Positions 7,647-17,400 are shown, counted from the stretch's first letter. The stretch is DNA of 23,994 nucleotides from CAZJBP01 sp964544115 (GCA_964544115.1 CAZJBP010000037.1:1-23994); one strand, 5' to 3'. Notes: generated by a model from the sequence alone, not told the origin. Made by a program: numbers and translations.

Positions 7647-7730
7647 CAACAGGATGGACAGGACGGGCAGGACGGCTCGGAGGTCAGATCTGCCGGGCCG
7701 GAAATCGCGATAATCCTGTTGATCCTGTCC
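7647..7730. repeat. Inverted element built of iterated 9-mers
   Basis: Left arm: three consecutive 9-mers ACAGGATGG, ACAGGACGG, GCAGGACGG (7649-7675). Right arm: two 9-mers TAATCCTGT, TGATCCTGT (7711-7728), which are the same unit (ACAGGAnnn) on the other strand. CAACAGGAT (7647-7655) pairs exactly with ATCCTGTTG (7713-7721), and GGACAGGA with TCCTGTCC at the outer right. The element occupies the spacer between the RDD gene and the large operon and looks like a dispersed intergenic repeat. Confidence 0.75.
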
Positions 7731-7894
7731 GCTATCCCCACGCTCCGCTTCAGCCGCCTTTGCCCTGCCTGTGGCCGCCTGTCCGCTGGACTTGATCCTT
7801 GGGGATGGGTAAGGTACGCATCCGGTTGGCGGCGGGGGCCGGCGGCGTGAGGTCGCCCCCTGCGGGCCGCGTGGCGACGGTGCCCTGGGTGCTC

Positions 7895-8617
7895 ATGAAA
7901 AACGTGCTGATCGACGTCCGCGGCGTGTCGAAGACCTTCCGGCTCGGGAAGGCCGTGGTCCATGCGCTCAAGGACATCAGCTTCGAGATCTACGAGGGCG
8001 AATACCTCTCGGTCATGGGCCCGTCCGGCTCGGGCAAGAGCACGCTGTTCAACATGATCGGGGCGCTCGATAAGCCCAGCCGCGGCGAGGTGCGCGTGGC
8101 CGGCCACAACCTGACGGTCCTGACCCGGCGCCAGCTCGCGCACTTCCGCGGCCACTACATCGGCTACGTCTTCCAGAACTACAACCTGCTGCCAGCCTAC
8201 GACGCCCTGACCAATGTGGCGATGCCCCTGCTGTTCGGCGGGGTGAGCCCGGCCGATGCGAAGCAGCGCGCGCGGATCGTGCTGGACCGGGTGGGGCTGG
8301 GCGACCGCCTCAGCCACCGGCCGGACGAGATGTCCGGAGGGCAGCAGCAGCGGGTGGCGATTGCCCGCGCCCTGGCGCACGATCCGGCCATCATTCTTGC
8401 GGATGAGCCGACGGCCAACCTGGACCTGCACACGGGGGAGGCCATCATCCAGCTCCTGGGCGGCATCTGCCGGGACACGGGCGTGACGGTGATTACCGCA
8501 ACCCACGACCACAAGATGCTGGCGGCATCCGACCGCATCCTGTGGGTCAAGGACGGCGGGGTGGACCGGATCGAGCGGCGTGAGGATCTGGACATCCGCG
8601 TTGGGAAAGTTGAGTGA
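7895..8617 (+). CDS. ABC transporter ATP-binding protein, LolD/MacB type (first copy)
   Basis: 240-aa ATPase that energises FtsX-type permeases at the inner membrane. All motifs are intact: Walker A GPSGSGKST (42-50), Q-loop FQNYNLLP (Gln94), signature SGGQQQRVAIARA (147-159), Walker B IILADEPTANLD (166-177) and H-loop ATHDH (His204). The FQNYNLLPAYDALTNVAMPL stretch is typical of the Lol/Mac subfamily. The open frame reaches back to 7799, but that part is arginine- and glycine-rich and unlike the family; ATG 7895 gives the standard N terminus MKNVLIDVRGVSKTF, although no clear ribosome site precedes it. It is the first gene of an eight-gene run. Since the second ATPase of the run is broken, this one may serve both permeases. 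Confidence 0.92.
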   Translation: MKNVLIDVRGVSKTFRLGKAVVHALKDISFEIYEGEYLSVMGPSGSGKSTLFNMIGALDKPSRGEVRVAGHNLTVLTRRQLAHFRGHYIGYVFQNYNLLPAYDALTNVAMPLLFGGVSPADAKQRARIVLDRVGLGDRLSHRPDEMSGGQQQRVAIARALAHDPAIILADEPTANLDLHTGEAIIQLLGGICRDTGVTVITATHDHKMLAASDRILWVKDGGVDRIERREDLDIRVGKVE

Positions 8618-8651
8618 GCCGCGGCCCGGGCCGGCGGGCAACGTTGACGCC

Positions 8652-11102
8652 ATGACAAAGCGATCGATTATCTGGGGGCTGGTGCTGGTGGTGCTGATCT
8701 CGGCCACGTCGTACTTCAACGACACCGTGATCCGCGGCGCGCCGCTGGTCAGCACCTTCATGCCGATCTCGGTGTTCGGGCTGATCATGTTCTTCGTCAT
8801 GCTGATCAACCCCGCCCTGGGCCGCCTCTCGAAGCGGCTTGCCCTTTCGGGCAACGAGATCGCCGTGGTGATGGCCATCGCGCTCATGGGCTGCTGCATC
8901 CCCGGGTTCGGCTTCCTGCAGGCGTTCACCAACAACCTGCTCATGCCCCACAAGCCCGTGGCCTGGACCACCAGCATCATGGAGGGCGACGTGCCGGCCC
9001 TGCAGGCGTCGGACATCAGGGAGCAGGACTGGCCGGCCGTGCTGGCCGCGCTGCGGGGCGCCGAGGGCCGTCCCGCCGATCCGCGCAGCGGCGTGTGGAC
9101 GCGGCTGCCGCAGGATCTGCAGGAGGCGATTCGCGCGTCGCCATCGGCACCGCCCAGCCTCGACCTGCAGCGGCGTGTGGTGGCGGAGCTCAACGCGATG
9201 ATCGCCGGGGGGCGGGACCTGGCCCGGAACACGCGCCTCGACGCGCTGGAACCCCCGCGCTATGTCCGGCTGCTGCTGAAGCAGGACCTCGATGCGCTGT
9301 CCGACGAAGCGGTGTGCCGGCTCAACCGCGGCATCCTGGACACGCTTTTCGCCGGGCAGATCACCGCCCGCCGGCCCGGCCCGGTCGAGAACACGCCGCC
9401 CCAGATGGTGGTCGATGTGAACCGCAACTTCGGCGACGTCGTGGAGGGCTTTGTGCGTGGGCTGCCGGAGGGCAAGCGCAGGATCGCGGTGTCGGAGGTG
9501 CCCTGGTATGCGTGGACGCGCACGCTGCTGTTCTGGGCGCCGCTGATCCTCTCTCTCTTTATCGTGTCGATCGGGCTGGCTCTCGTCGTCCATCGGCAGT
9601 GGTCGGATCACGAGCAGCTGCCATACCCGACGGTCCGGTTCGCCAAGGCGATTCTTCCGGAGGAAGGCGAGACCACCAGCCGCATCTTCCGCGAGCGCCT
9701 GTTCTGGGTGGGCGTGATCCCCGTCCTCCTGCTGCACCTGAACAACTACGCGGCCCTGTGGTGGCCCAAGTATCTGCTCGCGATGCCGAGGGAGGTCGAC
9801 TTCCGGCCGCTGTGGAACACGGTCGCGATTCTGCGCGAGTCAAGCAGCTGGGGCGAGTTCCAGCGGCTGGCGATGCCCTCGATCCAGTTTTCCTTCGTGG
9901 GCTTCGCCTATCTCCTGGCGAGCGATGTCGCGCTCTCCCTGGGGATCGGCCCGTACCTGTACGTGATCGTGATCGGACTCCTCGCCACCTACGGCATCAA
10001 CATCGACGGCTGGTACATCTTCCCCGGCGGGCGCTCCGGCGGCTATGCCGGCGCCTACCTGGCCGTCTTTCTCGTCCTGCTGTACCTGGGCCGCCAGTAC
10101 TACAAGGCCGTGCTGCGGCGGGTGGCGTTTCTGCCCTCGGCCGATGCGGTCGAGCCGCACGCCGTCTGGGGCGGCCGGGCGGCGCTGGCGGGCATGGCGA
10201 TCTTCTCCGTGCAGATGCTGGCCCTCGGGCTGGAGTGGCCGTATGTCCTGCTCTACGGCATCGGCATCGTGGCGACCCTGGTGGTCATGAGCCGCCTGGT
10301 GGCCGAGGCGGGCATCTTCGCGGTGACGCCGTATTTCACCTCCTGCGCGATCATTCACGGGTTCCTGGGCGACGAGGCCACGGGCGCGTACGCCGTGCTG
10401 ATCATGGGCATCGTCTCGTCCACGCTGCTCGTCAACCCCACCGAGACGATGATGCCGTTCGCGGCCTCGGCGTTCCGGCTGGTGGAGTGGAAGGGCGTCA
10501 AGATCGGCCCGATCGCCCGCTGGGGGGCGCTGGCGCTGGTGCTGGCTCTGGTCATCGCCATCCCGGTGACGCTGTACCTGCAGTATCAGCACGGGGCGAT
10601 CATGGCGCGCGCGGCCTGGTGGAACTGCGACGATCTGCCGGGCTACCCCTTCCGGGCCGAGCGCTGGCTGCGCAACTCGCTCGAGGCCCAGGGCTCGCTG
10701 GCGGCCTCGGAATCGCTCACGGGCCTGGCGCATTTCAGCCACGCCGAGCCGATGAAGGAGTTCGCGATCGCCTTTGCGGCGACCTTCACGCTGGTCTTCG
10801 TGCTGAGCTGGCTGCGCAAGCGATTTGCGTGGTGGCCGCTGCATCCGGTCCTCCTGCTGGGCCTGGCCAACTACCAGACCATGCGCATCTCGTTCTCCTT
10901 CCTCCTTGGCTGGATGATCAAGAGTGCCGTGGTCAAGTACGGCGGCACGCGCAGCTACCAGAAGCTGATGCCGGTGATGATGGGCCTGATCGCCGCCGAC
11001 CTGCTGATGGGGCTGATCACGGTGGCCACAGGTGCGATCTATTACTTTGTGACGGGCCGGGCCCCGGTGGAGTACCGGGTGCTTCACCTGGTCTGGTATT
11101 GA
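8652..11102 (+). CDS. OPT-like polytopic membrane protein (DUF6785/DUF6784-type)
   Basis: 816-aa integral membrane protein. Three spans open the protein (about 7-22, 35-55, 69-92), followed by a ~190-residue soluble loop (about 100-290) and then many further spans. The C-terminal block (about 723-810: FAWWPLHPVLLLGLANY, MIKSAVVKYGG, then a last span) resembles the DUF6784 unit that follows DUF6785 in OPT-related proteins of Planctomycetes and relatives; MSRLVAEAGIFAV is a recognisable family segment in the core. OPT transporters move oligopeptides or metal chelates with protons, but this branch has no established substrate. ATG 8652 is preferred over upstream starts because it precedes the first span; no strong ribosome site is seen. 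It lies 34 bases after the ATPase gene and 26 before the next gene. Family recognition is from memory of sequence patterns. Confidence 0.78.
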   Translation: MTKRSIIWGLVLVVLISATSYFNDTVIRGAPLVSTFMPISVFGLIMFFVMLINPALGRLSKRLALSGNEIAVVMAIALMGCCIPGFGFLQAFTNNLLMPHKPVAWTTSIMEGDVPALQASDIREQDWPAVLAALRGAEGRPADPRSGVWTRLPQDLQEAIRASPSAPPSLDLQRRVVAELNAMIAGGRDLARNTRLDALEPPRYVRLLLKQDLDALSDEAVCRLNRGILDTLFAGQITARRPGPVENTPPQMVVDVNRNFGDVVEGFVRGLPEGKRRIAVSEVPWYAWTRTLLFWAPLILSLFIVSIGLALVVHRQWSDHEQLPYPTVRFAKAILPEEGETTSRIFRERLFWVGVIPVLLLHLNNYAALWWPKYLLAMPREVDFRPLWNTVAILRESSSWGEFQRLAMPSIQFSFVGFAYLLASDVALSLGIGPYLYVIVIGLLATYGINIDGWYIFPGGRSGGYAGAYLAVFLVLLYLGRQYYKAVLRRVAFLPSADAVEPHAVWGGRAALAGMAIFSVQMLALGLEWPYVLLYGIGIVATLVVMSRLVAEAGIFAVTPYFTSCAIIHGFLGDEATGAYAVLIMGIVSSTLLVNPTETMMPFAASAFRLVEWKGVKIGPIARWGALALVLALVIAIPVTLYLQYQHGAIMARAAWWNCDDLPGYPFRAERWLRNSLEAQGSLAASESLTGLAHFSHAEPMKEFAIAFAATFTLVFVLSWLRKRFAWWPLHPVLLLGLANYQTMRISFSFLLGWMIKSAVVKYGGTRSYQKLMPVMMGLIAADLLMGLITVATGAIYYFVTGRAPVEYRVLHLVWY

Positions 11103-11128
11103 CCGGCGGATCCGGGAGGCAGGGCGGC

Positions 11129-11989
11129 ATGCAGCTGTGGATATGGCGCCATTTTCGGGTCCGGATGCCGGCGGAGTGGGAGATGCTGCAGTTTTCGCGG
11201 AACGCGGCGGCCGGGCGCTGCGCCTTTGCCGACCGCTACCAGTTTCGGCTGGAGCTGAACTGGCGGGGGGTGGCGGGCCCGCCGGATTTCGAGCGAATGA
11301 TGTCGGATTACCAGGCGCGGCTGCTGGAGCGGGGCATGAAGAACGTGTGCCGCGCGGACCACGGCCCGTGGCGGGGCGTGGGGGGCGAGGGCCCGGAGGG
11401 GCGGAGCACGCGGTTCGGGCGTTTCTTTCCGGGCGAGTCCTGCCTGGTGGAGCTGGTCTTCCTGTGGCCGGAGGAGCGCGACGTGCCGCTGGAGCGCGGC
11501 GTCCTCGACAGCGTGGCGGAAGAGCCGGCCGATGGCCGCGGCAGCCGCCGATGGCGGGCGTTCGGTATGGACCTGCGGGCGTCGCGCGGCCTGGCCCTGG
11601 AGCGGTGCACGGTGGAGCCGGCGCACGTGGAAATGGTGTTCGCGGACGCGGCGGGCCGGCGCGAGGAGCGCTTCGCGCGGCGCGGGATGGTGGGCAGCTG
11701 GCTGCGGGGCTCGGTGGGCGACTGGCTGCGGCGCAGCGTGCCGCGCGAAGTGACGGCCCTTGCGGCGGAGACGCGCGCGGTGGACGGGCACGACGTGGAC
11801 TCTGTCCGCGGCGAGCAGCGCGACCGCGGCTGGCGGGGAATGCTGGGCCGCCGGTCAGCTTACGAGGGCGAGGCGTGGATCTGTCCGGCGGACGGCCGCC
11901 TCTATGCCGCGACCCGCACGGGCGGCGCGGAAGGCGACGGCGGCCTGTCCTGCTGCGCGGCGCTGGAGCGATCGGGAGGCCGGGCGTGA
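11129..11989 (+). CDS. Unrecognised 286-aa soluble protein of the ABC/OPT operon
   Basis: I do not recognise a family. The product has no signal peptide or membrane span and is rich in Arg, Trp and acidic residues, so it is probably cytoplasmic. It looks two-lobed: residues about 1-125 (RVRMPAEWEMLQF, YQFRLELNW, CLVELVFLWPE) and about 145-195 (FGMDLRASRGLALERC, HVEMVFAD) share an alternating strand pattern in which a short hydrophobic strand is followed by a charged one. This loosely recalls Mog1/PsbP-like alpha/beta folds, but that is a guess. GGGAGG (11114-11119) precedes the ATG. The stop overlaps the GTG of the PqqD-like gene by four bases, which points to co-translation and possible physical partnership with it. 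Confidence 0.72.
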   Translation: MQLWIWRHFRVRMPAEWEMLQFSRNAAAGRCAFADRYQFRLELNWRGVAGPPDFERMMSDYQARLLERGMKNVCRADHGPWRGVGGEGPEGRSTRFGRFFPGESCLVELVFLWPEERDVPLERGVLDSVAEEPADGRGSRRWRAFGMDLRASRGLALERCTVEPAHVEMVFADAAGRREERFARRGMVGSWLRGSVGDWLRRSVPREVTALAAETRAVDGHDVDSVRGEQRDRGWRGMLGRRSAYEGEAWICPADGRLYAATRTGGAEGDGGLSCCAALERSGGRA

Positions 11990-12384
11990 ACCCCGCGTCG
12001 ATCGGCACAGCGCAGGTGTCATGGCGGCCGATGCTGGAGGCCGTCCCGCTGAGGAACGTGGCGGCGCGGGTGGAGCGTCTGGCGGATGGGACGGTGAACC
12101 TTTACGTGAAGAAGCTGCCGGCCTGGTACCGGCGGCCACCGGTGTCGTGGCTGCTGCAGCCGCGGCCAGAGCGGTGCCTGGCGCTGGACCGGCTGGGGGC
12201 GGCGGTGTGGGAGCTGTGCGACGGAACGCGCAGGGTAGAGGACGTCGTGGACTGCTTTGCGGATGCGCACGGCCTGACGTTCCACGAGGCGCGGACGGCT
12301 GTGACCGCGTACCTGAAGACGCTGATTCAGCCCGGTGTGCTGGCGATTGCGATGAGGAGAGAGACGCGCAATGAAGCGGATTGA
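11986..12384 (+). CDS. PqqD-like (RRE-fold) protein
   Basis: 132-aa protein whose second half matches the PqqD family: LALDRLGAAVWELCDGTRRV (about 65-84), EDVVDCFADAHGLTFHEA (about 85-102) and a closing helix VTAYLKTLIQPGVL. PqqD and related RiPP recognition elements bind leader peptides and present them to a maturase. Residues about 20-62 form an N-terminal extension including KKLPAWYRRPPVSWLLQPRP, a basic and aromatic stretch that could touch the membrane. The GTG start lies six bases after GGGAGG (11974-11979), in a GTGA overlap with the previous gene; the stop overlaps the next gene by 14 bases. No radical SAM maturase or precursor peptide is visible nearby, so it is unlikely to serve classical PQQ synthesis. 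Domain call good, role inferred. Confidence 0.82.
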   Translation: MNPASIGTAQVSWRPMLEAVPLRNVAARVERLADGTVNLYVKKLPAWYRRPPVSWLLQPRPERCLALDRLGAAVWELCDGTRRVEDVVDCFADAHGLTFHEARTAVTAYLKTLIQPGVLAIAMRRETRNEAD

Positions 12385-13846
12385 AATCGCGGATCAGGCC
12401 AATCTCGGCTTCGGCCGGATGGCGAAGATCGCGCTGGAAGGCGTCCGGTACCGCCTGTTCCGGGCGTCTGTCACCGTCGCCGTCATCGCCGTTGCCGTTG
12501 CCTTCCTGATGAATATCATGAGCGAGAGCCTTGTCAAGCGGGCCGTCGCCCGCAGCACGGGCGCGCAGATCGCGCAGATGCGGCGGGTGCACGACTGGGT
12601 GGCGCGCCTGACGTCGGCCGGCAGCGCCGACTCCATCCTGCAGGAACTTGCCACCGCGCAGGAGGGGGATAGATCCTTGCGGGAGACCGCGGCGATGGCC
12701 GGCTGGTCCGAGGCCGAGGCGCAGGCGGTACACGGCCTGGCCCGCCAGGCCTGGATGTACCTGTCGTTCTTCGGAGAGTTGGACTACGGCAGGCGGCGGA
12801 ACCTGGTGAGCTCGGCCTCGGGGACGGCCATCCTCGACCGCCTGGCGACCGGGCCGGGCTGGGCGCGGTTCGAGGCGGCGCTGGCGGACATGGCGTCGAT
12901 TCGCTTCGTGACGAAGCCGGAGCTGTTTCGCGCCTTCCTCGTCCAGTGGCCGGGCCTGCGCAACCGGCTTGACCAGGTGCGGAGCAGCCGGGCTGCGGCG
13001 ATTGCGGTGGTGGACCGGGCCCGGGACGGACGCCCGGTGCTGGTTGCGCTGGCCGATGCCGAAGGACGCTTCGGGGCCGCGGTGCGGGAAGCGGGCTACG
13101 GGCTGGATGCGGAGGTGACGGCTCCCGAGGTCGCTGACCAGGCGCGGCTGCTGCTCGATCAGTACCGGCTGCAGAAGAGCGTCGAGCAGCAGGATCTGCG
13201 CAAGGTCATCGGCCGTCACTACCGGGTGACACCCGGCGAGGTGAGCGCCCCGATGATGTGGCGGATGCTCCGCGACGAAACAGCCGCCGCGGCGTATCTG
13301 GAGGCGATGAAGACGTCGCGGGAGGATGTCAACGGCCTGACGCCGGCGCGCCTGGTGCAACTGGCGGAGCGGGCGGGGGAAGAGGCCGTCCTGGCGCGCG
13401 CCGCGCGGCTGACCGCGGACACGGGGGGCGGATGGATGGGTCTCGGCGCCCGCATGGGCTGGCTGCTCTTCGTGTCCGTCCTGGTTTGCGCGATCGGCAT
13501 CTGCAATGCCATGCTCATGACCGTGACGGAGCGCTTCCGCGAAATCGCCACGCTGAAGTGTCTTGGCGCGCTCGACGAGACGATCATGATCCTCTTTGTG
13601 ATGGAGAGCTGCTTGCTCGGGCTGGCCGGCGGCTGCGCCGGCGCCGTTCTCGGCAGCGTGATCGGGCTCGGGCGGATGGTTGCGGCCTTCGGGCGCATGT
13701 GCCTGCCGGCGCTGTCAACGGCGGACATGCTTGTCGGCATGGCCGTGGCCGTGGGCGCCGGTGTCGTGCTGGCGGCGATCGCGGCGGTGTACCCGGCTTC
13801 CCGCGCGGCGCGAATGGCGCCCATGGAGGCGATGAGAATTGAATAA
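12371..13846 (+). CDS. FtsX-like ABC transporter permease
   Basis: 491-aa permease with MacB/LolE topology. One N-terminal span (about 28-50, RLFRASVTVAVIAVAVAFLMNIM) is followed by a ~310-residue periplasmic region that is mostly helical and unlike the MacB periplasmic core, then three C-terminal spans (about 361-383, 405-433, 453-476). The cytoplasmic loop TERFREIATLKCLGALDE after the second span is the FtsX-domain signature that contacts the ATPase. Such permeases usually transmit ATPase motion across the membrane rather than form a channel. ATG 12371 follows a GAGGAGAGAG stretch and overlaps the PqqD-like gene by 14 bases; the stop overlaps the next ATPase start by eight bases, so these genes appear translationally coupled. 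Confidence 0.9.
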   Translation: MKRIEIADQANLGFGRMAKIALEGVRYRLFRASVTVAVIAVAVAFLMNIMSESLVKRAVARSTGAQIAQMRRVHDWVARLTSAGSADSILQELATAQEGDRSLRETAAMAGWSEAEAQAVHGLARQAWMYLSFFGELDYGRRRNLVSSASGTAILDRLATGPGWARFEAALADMASIRFVTKPELFRAFLVQWPGLRNRLDQVRSSRAAAIAVVDRARDGRPVLVALADAEGRFGAAVREAGYGLDAEVTAPEVADQARLLLDQYRLQKSVEQQDLRKVIGRHYRVTPGEVSAPMMWRMLRDETAAAAYLEAMKTSREDVNGLTPARLVQLAERAGEEAVLARAARLTADTGGGWMGLGARMGWLLFVSVLVCAIGICNAMLMTVTERFREIATLKCLGALDETIMILFVMESCLLGLAGGCAGAVLGSVIGLGRMVAAFGRMCLPALSTADMLVGMAVAVGAGVVLAAIAAVYPASRAARMAPMEAMRIE

Positions 13847-14448
13847 ACGCGTCATCATCCGGACCTTGGGCCTGAAGAAGCACTACCTTAAGAAGGGCGT
13901 GCTGACCGAAGCCCTGCGTGGACTGGACGTGGAGATCTACACGGGCGAGTTCATCTCCGTTATGGGTCCGTCCGGGTCGGGCAAGAGCACGTTCTTCAAC
14001 ATGGTCGGCGCGCTGGACAGCCCGACGTCGGGGCGGGTGTTTATCGATGAGGTGGATGTGGCGCAGCTGACGGCGGAGGAACTGGCCTACCTGCGCTGCC
14101 ACAAGATCGGCTACATCTTCCAGCAATACGCGTTGATCCAGTACATGACGGCGCTGGAGAACGTGACCACCCCCATGGCCTTCGGCGGCGTGCTGCCCGA
14201 CGACGCCCGCAAGCGCGGCATGGACCTGCTGGCCCTCGTGGGCCTGAGCGATCGATGGCACCACCGGCCGATCGAGATGTCCGGCGGGCAGCAGCAGCGG
14301 GTGGCGATCGCGCGGGCGCATCTGCGACCGGCTGATGTGGATCCGCGACGGCCGCGTCGAGCGGGTCGCGCGGCGCAGCGAGGTGCACGTGGAAGTGGGA
14401 TCGATCGGCGGGGCGAGAGCCAAGGCGGAGCCGAGGGCAGGCGGATGA
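13839..14448 (+). pseudogene. Second ABC ATP-binding protein, broken by an internal deletion
   Basis: Starts at TTG 13839 with a normal LolD/MacB-type N terminus: Walker A GPSGSGKST (43-51), Q-loop IFQQYALI, signature SGGQQQRVAIARA ending at residue 160 (base 14318). The sequence then jumps straight to RICDRLMWIRDGRVERVARR in the next reading frame (14317-14448), which matches the extreme C terminus of the first copy (SDRILWVKDGGVDRIERR). About 52 residues, some 155 bases, are missing, removing Walker B, the catalytic Glu, the D-loop and the H-loop. The original frame meets its stop at 14446-14448, overlapping the ATG of the next gene (ATGA). The entry frame instead runs on, in frame, into the large permease. 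As it stands it could bind but not hydrolyse ATP. Confidence 0.88.
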
Positions 14449-17400
14449 AGCGCGAGGCGACAGTCAAATGCGGGAGGCCTGGCGGGGCTGCGCGTCTTGC
14501 GCGGGCCGCCGCGCTCGGACTGGCGTTGTGCGCAGGCGTGGCGTGGGCGGCATCGCCCGAGTTCCGGACCGACGCCGAGGCGCTGACGCGCGGCCCGCAT
14601 CGCCTTGCGGGCACTGAGGAAGGGCGCGCGGCCGCAGAGCACGTCCAGCGGCGCCTCACGGAACTCGGGGCCGACCCCGTGCTGGTCCAGGAGTTTCCGG
14701 TTCTCCAGACGCGCGACCTGCGGTGCGAGCTGGTGCTGGCCGGCGCCGAGGAACGCGCCCTGAAGCTCGTGCCGATGCGGCCGAACGGGATCATTCCGCC
14801 GGTCACACCACCCGAAGGGGTCTCCGGCCCCCTGGTCCGTCTGGGCTCGGGCCGTGCGGAGGACTACACGGTCGACTCCGTGGCCGGCGCTATCGTGGTC
14901 ATGGACTACAACTCCGAGGACCGGTGGCTGCGGGCCCTCCGGCTCGGGGCGAAAGCGGTCATCTTCACGGGAGGGGCGGACGGCGCCGAATCTCTGAACC
15001 CGCACTCGGCGGACGTCGAGGCCAACCTGCTGCGCTTCTACTACCCCGGCAATGCGGCGGATCTTGCGGCCGGCGTGCAGGCGACGATCCACAGCGAAGC
15101 GGTCTGGGAGCGCATGACCGGCCGCAACGTCTACGGCTTCTTCCGCGGCACGGCGCCGGTCTTCGGCGGCGAGGGCAGCGAGGAGCTGATCGTGCTCGCC
15201 GCCGATCTCGACAGCTATGGCGACGTCCCGCGGCTGTCGCCCGGGGCGCGCGGCGCGGCGAACGGGGCGGCGCTCCTGCAACTGGCCGGCGACGTCGGCC
15301 GCCACCGTCCGCGCCGGAACGTGCTGGTCGCGTTCTTCGACGGCGAGGCCCGCGGCCAGGCGGGGGTGAGCCGATTCTACCGCGCCCTTGAGCGCGAGGA
15401 GCAGAGCGCCACCGTGGACGCGCGCCTCCAGGCCCTGGATCAGCGTCGCTCGTTTGTCCGGGACGTCGGCGGGCTGATGCAGCGGGAGGACCCGCTGGGC
15501 AGCGCGGGGGAGGTGCCGTACGAGGCGCGCCAGGCCTTCCTGCAGTACCTCCGCGACAAGGCCGCGGAGCACACCTTTGCCGTCAACGACGCGATGATCA
15601 AGTTGCGCAAACAGCGGGACGCCCTGCGTCAGGAGCGGAAGAAGGAGCGCGAGGCGGGCGTGGATCGCCCCGGCGCTCAGGAGCGGATCGACGCGATCTC
15701 GCAGGCATTGGCGGGGGCGCGCCAGTCGGACAAGGACCGGTGGAACGACCTGCGGCGCGCGCTCGAGCAGGCGGCGCGTCTGGGCAGTCGCAAGCAGGGC
15801 GCCGCCGACCTCCCGCCGGAGGTGCGCGAGCGGCTGGAGCTCGTTCTGGCCGAGGTGCGCCGCGACTTCCGGCTGCGGACCGAGGAGCTCGCCGCCGAGG
15901 AGCGGGAGGTTGCGGCTGACCGGGCGCTGCGCGATGTGATCGGCGGCAGCTCCATCGTGCTGCACGCCTCGCTCCTGCTGGGGGATACCACGCCTCGCTG
16001 GGGGCTGATCATGGGCGGGGACTCGATCTTCAACTCGGCCGAGGACACCCCGGCGATGTATGGGAAGATCCAGACGGCGTTCCTGCGGGCGTGGAGGGAT
16101 TCGGCGGCTCAGGGGCAGGCGCCGGAACACTTTGCGGTAGGGTCGGCTGACCAGACCCTCGCCCCGACGCGCATGCTGTGGGCGGCGCCGCACTTGATCC
16201 ACAGCGGCTCCATGGCCGGCCTGTGCGGCGTCTTCAATCTGGCGCTGGGCACCTGCCAGGAGCGCCTGACGAGGGAGGGCACGCCTGCCGATACGCTGGA
16301 GCACCTGGACCTCGATCGCGTGGCAGGCCAGGCCGACGAGATCAGCCGGCTGCTGCTGGGGGTGACGGAGCGCGGCGCGGCGACGGTTCTCGATAGCGCC
16401 GTGGCCAGCCAGGCCGGCCTTTCGCTGCGCCAGGGCATCCGCCCGGACCGTTTGTACAAGCTCGGCGACCAGCGGCCCACCGTGATGGGCGTGCTGCCGG
16501 GGGGCTCGATCCCCAACCGGCCGGTTCGAGGCGCCGTCGTCCAGATCCGGCGCGGAACGACGACCACGTCTCTGGGCCTGCGGCGACTGCCCTATGCGTA
16601 TGAGAATTTCCTTCTGGCCATGACCGACTCCGACGGCCGCTACGAAATCGGTCCCGCATACGGCGACGCGGGCTTTGCGGCGGTCTTCGACGAGCGCGGC
16701 CTCGCCGTTGAGGTGTCCGACCAGTTGTCCCAGCCGGGCGTGCTGACGCGTCTGAACGTGTTCGGCTGCCGGCCGGGCTTCGTCGTCCTGCCTCCGCAGG
16801 TGAGGACCTCGCTGCTGAAGGGGGACGCGGTCAGCATCCTCTCCGCCGGGCCCAACGCGTTGCTGGATCCGGCCAAGTCGTTCTTCGAACTCGGCGACGG
16901 GCTAATCAACTGGTACGGCGACCGCAGGACGGTAAACGAGATCAAGCTATTCGGCCTGCGGCAGATTGTGGCGCTGAACAACGGCGGCGAGGCGCTGGAC
17001 GAGGACCCGGCAGGGGCGGTGCGCGGCAACCCCACCGGGGTCGGCTTCCCGTCCGACCCCGTCATGCCGCCGCTGAGCGTCGCGCAGCGCTCCGCCTCCG
17101 ACCTGTGGCGCCTGAACGAATCGCGGCTGCAAATCCTGCGCGGCAAGGACATCCGGGACAGCGCGATCGAGGAGCTGCACGGCCGCTCCGAGGACATCCT
17201 GCTGGCCGCCCAGGCGGAGGGCGATCCGGTGCGGCGGGAGGCCGTGGCAACGTGCTCGTTCCTGGCGTCGCAGCCGGTGTACCGCAGCGTCCGGGCCACG
17301 CTGGACGATCTGGTGTTCGCCGTGCTGATCCTGCTGCTGCTCTCGATCCCGTTCGCGTTTGTCATGGAGCGCGTGATCATCGGGGCCACGACGATCTACC

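Noticed and set aside
7792..7820. TTGATC-17-TACGCA as promoter of the large operon
   Set aside because: Spacing is right, but the -10 matches the consensus at only two positions, too weak to annotate.
9095..11128. Long plus-strand frame running through the 816-aa OPT-like gene into the 286-aa gene
   Set aside because: Only the part from ATG 11129 has a ribosome site and its own coding space; the earlier part is an out-of-frame shadow of the membrane protein.
13584..16304. 906-codon minus-strand open frame across the ABC/permease region
   Set aside because: Composition is Arg/Pro/Ala-rich with no motifs, and it lies opposite well-supported genes.
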